DNA of 64,000 nucleotides from Hofstenia miamia (Eukaryota; Xenacoelomorpha; Acoela): NCBI GenBank assembly GCA_004352715.1, contig SCFE01000095.1, positions 540,618 to 604,617 of the forward strand, read 5' to 3'. Shown piece by piece: positions 57,046 to 64,000 of this stretch (position 1 is its first letter; each line of letters starts with the position of its first letter). The notes under the pieces were generated by a model. It saw only the letters and a program-made list of their open reading frames with translations, ran no database searches and was not told where the DNA came from. The position numbers and the translations under genes were made by a program.

Positions 57046-60021
57046 ACATATTTGTACAATAAGTTTTATACTTAGCGCCAGTCATGTTTAATTTTCCCTA
57101 TATTTAGCGTCGCTCGACGTTTAGTCTGTTTCTGCAAAAGAAATATGAAATCCGACATACATTAATGCTCAGATGTCGATTCGATGGCTATTGCTACAAC
57201 TTCAAAGCATTAGTAAAAATATACAAAAACGATAAAATGCAATAATCTTCGATTTCAACAAAGCCATTTGAAACTAATTTTTACACTTTTGGTAATTTGG
57301 AGTGTTTCAATGTGTAGTTTTATTTGCAAAGCGAAATTAGCAGTCTAGGTGAAAATGAGGTCAGAATGCAGCCAAGCCAAAAATACTTGTCAGCCGAAAT
57401 ATGTATATTATATGCTCTCTAACAAGCATTATAAACAATGAATAAATTTCATAGAGCTAGGACACAGTAGGGGTTCGACTATGAATTCATTTTCCAATCA
57501 TTGAATTTATAAAAGTTAAATTTCGAAAATAATGAACAATTTTTGTCGCTACATGAGAATATTCCATGAATATTGTTTGATTTGTGTAAATAGGCATAAA
57601 ACACAAACTGGTCTTTCCACCGTCTGAAAACGTGTTAATAAACATGTTGACGCATTTTGGAAGCAGCAGTAAACAAATAACTCATAAAATAAACCCATAA
57701 AATTCAACCAAATACACCGTTGAAAGCACAACACTTTACTCGACTAACTTGTAAATTCACGGAAGGCATCTGCTCTCAATAAATCTTGGTTTTAAGAGAC
57801 CATGGAGCAAATAAAAGCGAATGCAATAATTTTTCTTATTCAGACTTTTATTCAATATTTGATCTAACATCAATAAAGTATAAAAACCTGGTAATAAGTA
57901 TTGAATTGTGATTAGCTTAGGGTAATGAGTAATAGAGAACCAGATAACATCTTAGTAACGACTTATTTCGATACTACGCATAGCTATATTGCGCTCACAC
58001 TTTTCCATCATTAACGACCATAAACAATGTATTAAAAGTAGTAAGTTAAATTAGAATTTTCAGAAAAAATTCCAATCTTACCCTATTGCACAAAGACCAA
58101 CGTTTAAAAATGTAAACTACCTATGTTGAAAGCTGCAGCTCCAGAAATACTACGAATGATGATACATTTTAAAAGGCAACTTCCAAAAAGTGATATGAGG
58201 CCATATTGATACTTTGTCTGTGCACGTATTAAATTATATTCATACAATACAGATTTTACAAATTAAATTTAAATTCCCTCAGTAATTTAACTATTCACGC
58301 ATTATAAGTGACCAGACATCTAGTACTCCAATAAATTAGTATTTAAGCCCACTCTTCATCGTCTAGAAGTCTAAAGTAAGGAAGATTTGAACAAACATGC
58401 CTATCATCAACAGCAGTTTTTCAAATTGTCAAACGAATAATTGATTTGAATTTAATATTCTATGCATAGAGACGATAATTTACAAGGCAGACGAAAGTCA
58501 TTCCCCAATCGGTGTTAAAATAATTATTACATAATTGCAACTTCAAAGTTGAGGACGGATATCAATTCCAATGAGAAAACTGGGAAAGAATCTCCGTACA
58601 AATGGATTGAGTGCCAACATTTTAAATGGATTATAGCCATACTGCCACTAAAAGTGGTTTTCATCGCGGTCGAGTAACATGACAAATTCACAAAGAGAGT
58701 GTGATTTATTACACCAGTCCAAATGGAATCAATTACAGACTGGAAAACACTGTTAATCTAGATTTAACAAATGAAAATTCAATGGTGAACTTTTAGACCA
58801 AAAGTGAAAATTACGCAAATCAGGACAACCGTACACATGGCCAAAAAATTCAACAAAACAACACTGCTGATAAAACTGACGCAATAATTTTAGAATTTAC
58901 ACTGCTTTTAACATTATCAGATAGTTAGATCGGTGCTACTGTGAGAAAGTTCTTCAAGATCTGTTCGAGTTTTCTAGAGGGTATTCGTATGCATGATTGA
59001 TTTGGTGATGAAGACATACAAGTTAATCTAGTACTTCATTGATGAATGATATTTTGCTTGAGATAACCATTCGATACGATTTTAGGAAGATTTCAACTTT
59101 TACATTTACTTTTGTGAAATTAGAAGAACGATTATCGGCAATTATTGGTCCAAATATACAGTCTTATAAAAAGTCGATGATATTTATATTTCCTCTAGTA
59201 TCAAAATGTCCTAAGTCATAGAAAGGTTCAAAGTATTTAAGTGGATGGCCTTTAAAAAACGAAATTATAAGAACATGATGATTAAATTAATCTGTCAAAA
59301 ACTGTGAAAAATGCAACAAATATTAACTTTTAAAAGGTAATGATAAAAACAGAGTCGAAGTAACAATAAGCAGGAGAAAAACTAATTAAATACTTGAAAT
59401 GAAATCATTACAAAAAATTCATTCCTAGCACCTCTTATAAATTCTATATTTTCAACCTCTAGTTTCCAACTCCGTGCACGAAGTATGTCAGTCAACACGT
59501 TCTACGGACAATTAAAGCTGATTTACAAAACTTGAAATTGTTAAATACGTTCAGTCTATATATATATCTAAAGGAATTTACAAATTTTCAATTTTGTTTT
59601 TACGTTAGGCAATGGAGATGAACACTATGATAATTCAGATTTTGAAGAAATATAAAAAACTTTCAAGATTGCAACTGGAAACTACTGATAATTTACGATG
59701 AAAAATTTATAGCCATCTGCACGAATATGTGACATTGTAATAATTTCATTTGTTTCAATATGATACATTTATAGATATATTGTCAATTAATAGCATTGTA
59801 TGCAAATATATAGTATTTCTTATGTTGCGGTTATCAATTTTTAAATCATCTCTATTTTTCGAATGCTAAAAAAATTGTTATATATGAGCTCAGTGTTGAG
59901 GCCAATAAAATTCTCAAACATTACCATACAGGTTAAAACATAACTTAAAAAATTTAAGATTTTTATTTACATCATATAACGCACACTAATCGACAAAACG
60001 CCTTTTTGTTAATACAAAGCG
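57046..60021. other. Non-coding AT-rich stretch
   Basis: No gene recognised; ORF 59039-59221 (+) has no motif. If the cysteine-rich gene downstream has a signal-peptide exon, it should lie here or in the next gap; none could be supported. Confidence 0.5.

Positions 60022-60054
<33 letters not shown>
60022..60054. repeat. (TA)n tract at left gap edge
   Basis: Runs into the largest gap. Confidence 0.95.
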
Positions 60055-61054
60055 NNNNNNNNNNNNNNNNNNNNNNNNNNNNNNNNNNNNNNNNNNNNNN
60101 NNNNNNNNNNNNNNNNNNNNNNNNNNNNNNNNNNNNNNNNNNNNNNNNNNNNNNNNNNNNNNNNNNNNNNNNNNNNNNNNNNNNNNNNNNNNNNNNNNNN
60201 NNNNNNNNNNNNNNNNNNNNNNNNNNNNNNNNNNNNNNNNNNNNNNNNNNNNNNNNNNNNNNNNNNNNNNNNNNNNNNNNNNNNNNNNNNNNNNNNNNNN
60301 NNNNNNNNNNNNNNNNNNNNNNNNNNNNNNNNNNNNNNNNNNNNNNNNNNNNNNNNNNNNNNNNNNNNNNNNNNNNNNNNNNNNNNNNNNNNNNNNNNNN
60401 NNNNNNNNNNNNNNNNNNNNNNNNNNNNNNNNNNNNNNNNNNNNNNNNNNNNNNNNNNNNNNNNNNNNNNNNNNNNNNNNNNNNNNNNNNNNNNNNNNNN
60501 NNNNNNNNNNNNNNNNNNNNNNNNNNNNNNNNNNNNNNNNNNNNNNNNNNNNNNNNNNNNNNNNNNNNNNNNNNNNNNNNNNNNNNNNNNNNNNNNNNNN
60601 NNNNNNNNNNNNNNNNNNNNNNNNNNNNNNNNNNNNNNNNNNNNNNNNNNNNNNNNNNNNNNNNNNNNNNNNNNNNNNNNNNNNNNNNNNNNNNNNNNNN
60701 NNNNNNNNNNNNNNNNNNNNNNNNNNNNNNNNNNNNNNNNNNNNNNNNNNNNNNNNNNNNNNNNNNNNNNNNNNNNNNNNNNNNNNNNNNNNNNNNNNNN
60801 NNNNNNNNNNNNNNNNNNNNNNNNNNNNNNNNNNNNNNNNNNNNNNNNNNNNNNNNNNNNNNNNNNNNNNNNNNNNNNNNNNNNNNNNNNNNNNNNNNNN
60901 NNNNNNNNNNNNNNNNNNNNNNNNNNNNNNNNNNNNNNNNNNNNNNNNNNNNNNNNNNNNNNNNNNNNNNNNNNNNNNNNNNNNNNNNNNNNNNNNNNNN
61001 NNNNNNNNNNNNNNNNNNNNNNNNNNNNNNNNNNNNNNNNNNNNNNNNNNNNNN
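60055..61054. other. Assembly gap, exactly 1000 N
   Basis: The round size suggests a placeholder or a mate-pair estimate. The right edge is unique sequence, unlike the other gaps. Confidence 0.98.
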
Positions 61055-61092
61055 TCTCGATATTCTAATCTCGCTGTTTTCCCTGCATATTT

Positions 61093-61129
<37 letters not shown>

Positions 61130-61547
61130 GCTTGCTGGTGTCTTCTTGCTTGTTCATTAGTGGTCTTTGAAAGAATTTAATTGTAATATTTCCGCTATTT
61201 TTGTTTCGTAATTTTCATTATATATTTTAAAATTATTTCGTTTCACAAATGAATGAATAATTGCATTAATCACAGTTGTAAATATAGCCGATTTTACATG
61301 AAAATCAGTTAGCACTTCATCTTTGTTTGTGAAAATATACTGTGTTTAATCGAGGTTAATATTGGACAAATTGCTAATGATGGTAAATCTTTGCTTAGCA
61401 TTCACAGATTTTTCTATAATGTTGCTGCATTCTTTTTGATATATGGTAACGTTCAAAATCATGTATGTATGTATGTATTTCACAAATAACTATTATGTAG
61501 TGTATAATAATATTTATTAACTTCATTGCACAAAATTGTGTGATTAG
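61055..61547. other. Probable intron upstream of the cysteine-rich exon
   Basis: (TA)n at 61095-61127, (GTAT)n at 61463-61478 and AT-rich sequence up to the acceptor at 61547. No upstream exon recognised. Confidence 0.4.
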
Positions 61548-61711
61548 GCTGGGAGGATTTAGAAGATTCACGGCCTTGTTGCTGTCCAGTTAATGGCGTC
61601 TGGATGCATTGGAGTTATGATTTTTCGTGTGTGTGCTGTATCGGTCAATGTGTTGGAACATACTGTGGAGGACATTGTCCCGGTAATTCATGGAAAACCT
61701 GCTGTTGTTGA
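61548..61711 (+). CDS. Terminal exon of a very cysteine-rich, probably secreted peptide
   Basis: After an acceptor-like TGTGTGATTAG the frame is open for 53 codons to TGA (61709). Twelve residues are Cys, in the pattern CCC-x14-C-x-CC-x3-C-x4-C-x3-C-x7-CCC-stop. The Cys codons start at 61577, the middle group at 61628-61639, and the last three are at 61700-61708. Tryptophans, glycines and an acidic start (DLEDSR) complete a disulfide-rich profile. Local GC is well above the flanks and AATAAA follows at 61782. No in-frame ATG precedes it (a TGA lies just before the acceptor), so an upstream exon must supply start and signal peptide. The even Cys number suits an extracellular fold. It could be a defence, toxin-like or structural peptide; no family recognised. 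Confidence 0.6.
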
Positions 61712-61781
61712 TTAAATCATTTGTAAACATTAAACTGTAAATATAGTATTTCTTAAAAGTTGAATTTTCAGTTAAAGGAGG

Positions 61782-61787
61782 AATAAA
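61782..61787 (+). promoter_or_regulatory. Candidate poly(A) signal of the cysteine-rich gene
   Basis: AATAAA 71 nt after the TGA, at a normal 3' UTR distance. Confidence 0.5.
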
Positions 61788-61894
61788 TGTCCTTTCATTA
61801 GCCTAAAATCGAGGAATGCACAATGACATACAAGATAATTNTTATACAGCTCCATAGCATGTGAAAGTAATTTTTGAGCCTAAATATTTTCGAA

Positions 61895-61895
<1 letters not shown>

Positions 61896-61927
<32 letters not shown>
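61896..61927. repeat. (TA)n tract
   Basis: Pure TA run 55 bp after a single N (61841). Confidence 0.95.
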
Positions 61928-61931
<4 letters not shown>

Positions 61932-62040
61932 CAGCCCTCATTTCTCATCCAAACACATTCGTTTTTTCATACATGGACAGATGGAGTATTTCAGAGATCA
62001 TTATTATTATTGATTTTCAAATCCCCAATAAACACTAAAA

Positions 62041-62253
62041 CATTTAGAAGACGTCTTATAACCCGCCTTAAAATGGCTTAGAAGACGTTTAGAAATGGCA
62101 TCTATGTCAGGTGTAGAAGACGTCTTTAAGACGTTTAGAATGGTTTAGAAGACGTTTAGAAGACGTCTGGAAGACGTTTAGAAGGCATTTAGATGACGTC
62201 AAAGGGATGTTTATAAGAAGCTGCTTAGAAGACGTTTACAATGAGTTTAGTAG
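62041..62253. repeat. TTTAGAAGACGT minisatellite
   Basis: Six TAGAAGACGT cores and three near-copies (GGAAGACGT, TTAAGACGT, GATGACGT) within 213 bp, partly in register at 12-13 bp and partly separated by variable linkers. Several copies form the palindrome AAGACGTCTT. Confidence 0.85.
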
Positions 62254-63147
62254 ACTTCATATTCAAGTATTACTGCACAACTATTTCAATAATTTTCATA
62301 AATCTACTATGAGCAGGCAAAACTGCATTATGCAGCATAGAAATTGCTGCATACAGCAATTTTCAGTCAAAAAAATCATCAATTACAAACATTATATCAT
62401 TGCCATTTCATTTGCAACAGTCAAATTCACAATTTTATAATTATGAAATAGTTTTAATTTGAAAAATATGTCCTGGTTTATATTCTTCAACAATGCACTA
62501 ATAATTTTGCGTATAATAAATTTAAATTGAACATTTCTATTTTAAATAAATTTAAAAACAAATTTTCGACAGATCGTTAAAAAATATATTGTCAATAAAC
62601 TTTGTTCTTGTTAAGAAGCAATATTCATTTAGTGCCAAAGCTTTGCAGAAATTATTCTTATAATAACTTGAATATTCACATATTAAATTTGTAAAGCAAT
62701 GATTACACTGGTTCAACTTAGGGAATTCGTCAAGCGAATTCATAGCGCATGGACATGCTTGCATCCCTATTCCTCGTCTTGATTTCATTTGACAATTGTA
62801 ATAATGGCTGAAATTTAATTCACATTATTCCTCATGCTGGCTTAATTTGACGTATTCAATATTGAAAGCGCCTGTTTACATGGTTTCGTTTTGCTGATAT
62901 TTAGCAAACGATATAAAAAATAATAGGCTAACGTCAGTCATTTACCTGACCTTATTAACACATGCCAGGTGTTTACTGAAAATATTGCTAGTATATAAGC
63001 GACAAGGCTAAATATTTCAAAGAAAACCCCAGCAATGTGCGTAAAGAACTGCGGTTTTCAAAGTGACATAAGTTTTTCATATTAATGTTGTATTCTTGCA
63101 ACATTAGTGGTTTAGTATCCTATACAATATTTAGCGCTATTTTCTAC

Positions 63148-63187
<40 letters not shown>

Positions 63188-64000
63188 GTATCATTGCAAT
63201 TTATCAAAATTTATATTTCAGTTGCGGAACCCTAATTTTTTTAAAACAGGCAAGAATCAATAATTAATTCACACATTTCTATCATTTGCGCATCTATTGC
63301 TGTAATAGTTTTGGAAATCGTATCATGGAGCTAGGGGCTTCCGATAGACAATGCCAAACTTTGAAGCATTAGAAACTGGCCCATTCATTATTGAAAATAC
63401 GATTATGCAAGTTATTAAAAAAATGTGGCATAAAAAAGATATTATAGTATGTCCTAATGGGACAAGTGTGGTTTGAAAATACGAGAGAAAAGCACATTCA
63501 AGCAGAAAAGCCCTATAGAAAAATGTGAAATCGCCATTCATTTGATGTAAACTGGTATATTTATTTGGCAAAACTAAAAAATTGCAAAAAAGACCGTGCG
63601 CAGATGTAAAATATATAGACAGAGAGCGTTCCTATATTTATATATTTATATTTGATGACACGTAGAAAGCAATCGAAAGTAAATTTACATTTGCTGTAGT
63701 GCAATTCCATTTCAATACATATTGTATCATTCTTGAAATTTGATAGTCCTCATTTCTATGAGTAACTTCCCAGACTGTAGTCTGATCATCAAACTTGTCC
63801 TAATCTCAAACAGTACAGGGACCATCAAAAAGTACAAAAAGTCAAGGTCAATGATTTACCTTGGGAAATACCATCATTTAACTATTTCGATATGAATAGA
63901 GGAGCTGAGGCGAATTCAAACAATTTTTTAAATTGTGTATCAAGTAATTATATATGGAGAATAGCAAAGTTTCTAAAAAATGGTTTTAGAAATTCATAGA
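62254..64000. other. Non-coding to window end
   Basis: (TA)n at 63151-63184. ORFs 62207-62440 (+) and 63323-63571 (-) have no motif. A TATA-like TAGTATATAAGC lies at 62989-63000 without a supported gene behind it. Confidence 0.45.

Noticed and set aside
60006-61094. 362-codon frame across the 1000-N gap
   Set aside because: Almost all N; only a dozen real codons at the right edge.
62989-63000. TATATAAG as a TATA box
   Set aside because: TA-rich background makes this common, and no gene follows.
1-64000. CRISPR arrays, bacterial operons, rRNA or intact tRNA genes
   Set aside because: None seen; the short tandem repeats lack spacer structure and the base composition and repeats are eukaryotic.

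Overview
This window is metazoan nuclear DNA: very AT-rich, intron-scale spacing, no operons, and a draft scaffold with five N gaps plus three single-N joins. An invertebrate is likely. The only gene recognised with confidence is an orthologue of animal ZC3H10, and the repeats are of types common in invertebrates: Tc1/mariner elements (one rosa-like with DD41D spacing), Penelope-like elements with GIY-YIG domains, and two kinds of LINE. Phylum cannot be fixed from this sequence alone.

Layout. 1-2650: decayed retroelement pieces, namely two copies of one C-terminal retroelement domain on opposite strands and a LINE reverse-transcriptase piece between them. 4875-6752: minus-strand block with an unrecognised two-helix membrane ORF and the ZC3H10 coding exon, with its poly(A) signal and a splice acceptor upstream of the start codon. 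7503-8788: (TA)n, gap and a Tc1-like element. 10506-11372: an 867-bp foldback element. 17872-18010: a Tc1 N-terminal scrap. 21217-26020: a dense repeat cluster with a deleted mariner with long inverted repeats, two tail-to-tail LINEs, a tRNA-like Pol III head, and two contig-overlap duplications at single Ns. 26549-27500: a composite inverted-motif repeat. 32815-37975: Penelope-like fragments, a deleted Tc1, and a candidate terminal exon at 37800. 40068-41340: a Tc1 copy whose 340-codon frame has no frameshift but seven premature TGA/TAA codons. 45285-46600: a nearly intact mariner. 47116-47760: a Penelope-like 3' end with GIY-YIG domain and a structured tail. 49073-49620: another deleted Tc1. 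49621-60000: essentially featureless AT-rich DNA. 61548-61787: a terminal exon of a very cysteine-rich peptide (12 Cys in 53 residues) with acceptor, stop and poly(A) signal. 62041-62253: a GAAGACGT minisatellite.

The window carries few host genes, so there is no pathway to reconstruct. Its story is repeat biology. (TA)n tracts sit at transposon edges and at all five large gaps, and Tc1/mariner elements use TA targets. Several elements are internally deleted, leaving inverted repeats that could still be mobilised in trans. The best candidate for something undescribed is the cysteine-rich exon at 61548-61711. The exon-like peptides at 37800-37957 and 4875-5204 are the next best. All boundaries and family names were read by eye, without alignment or database search.
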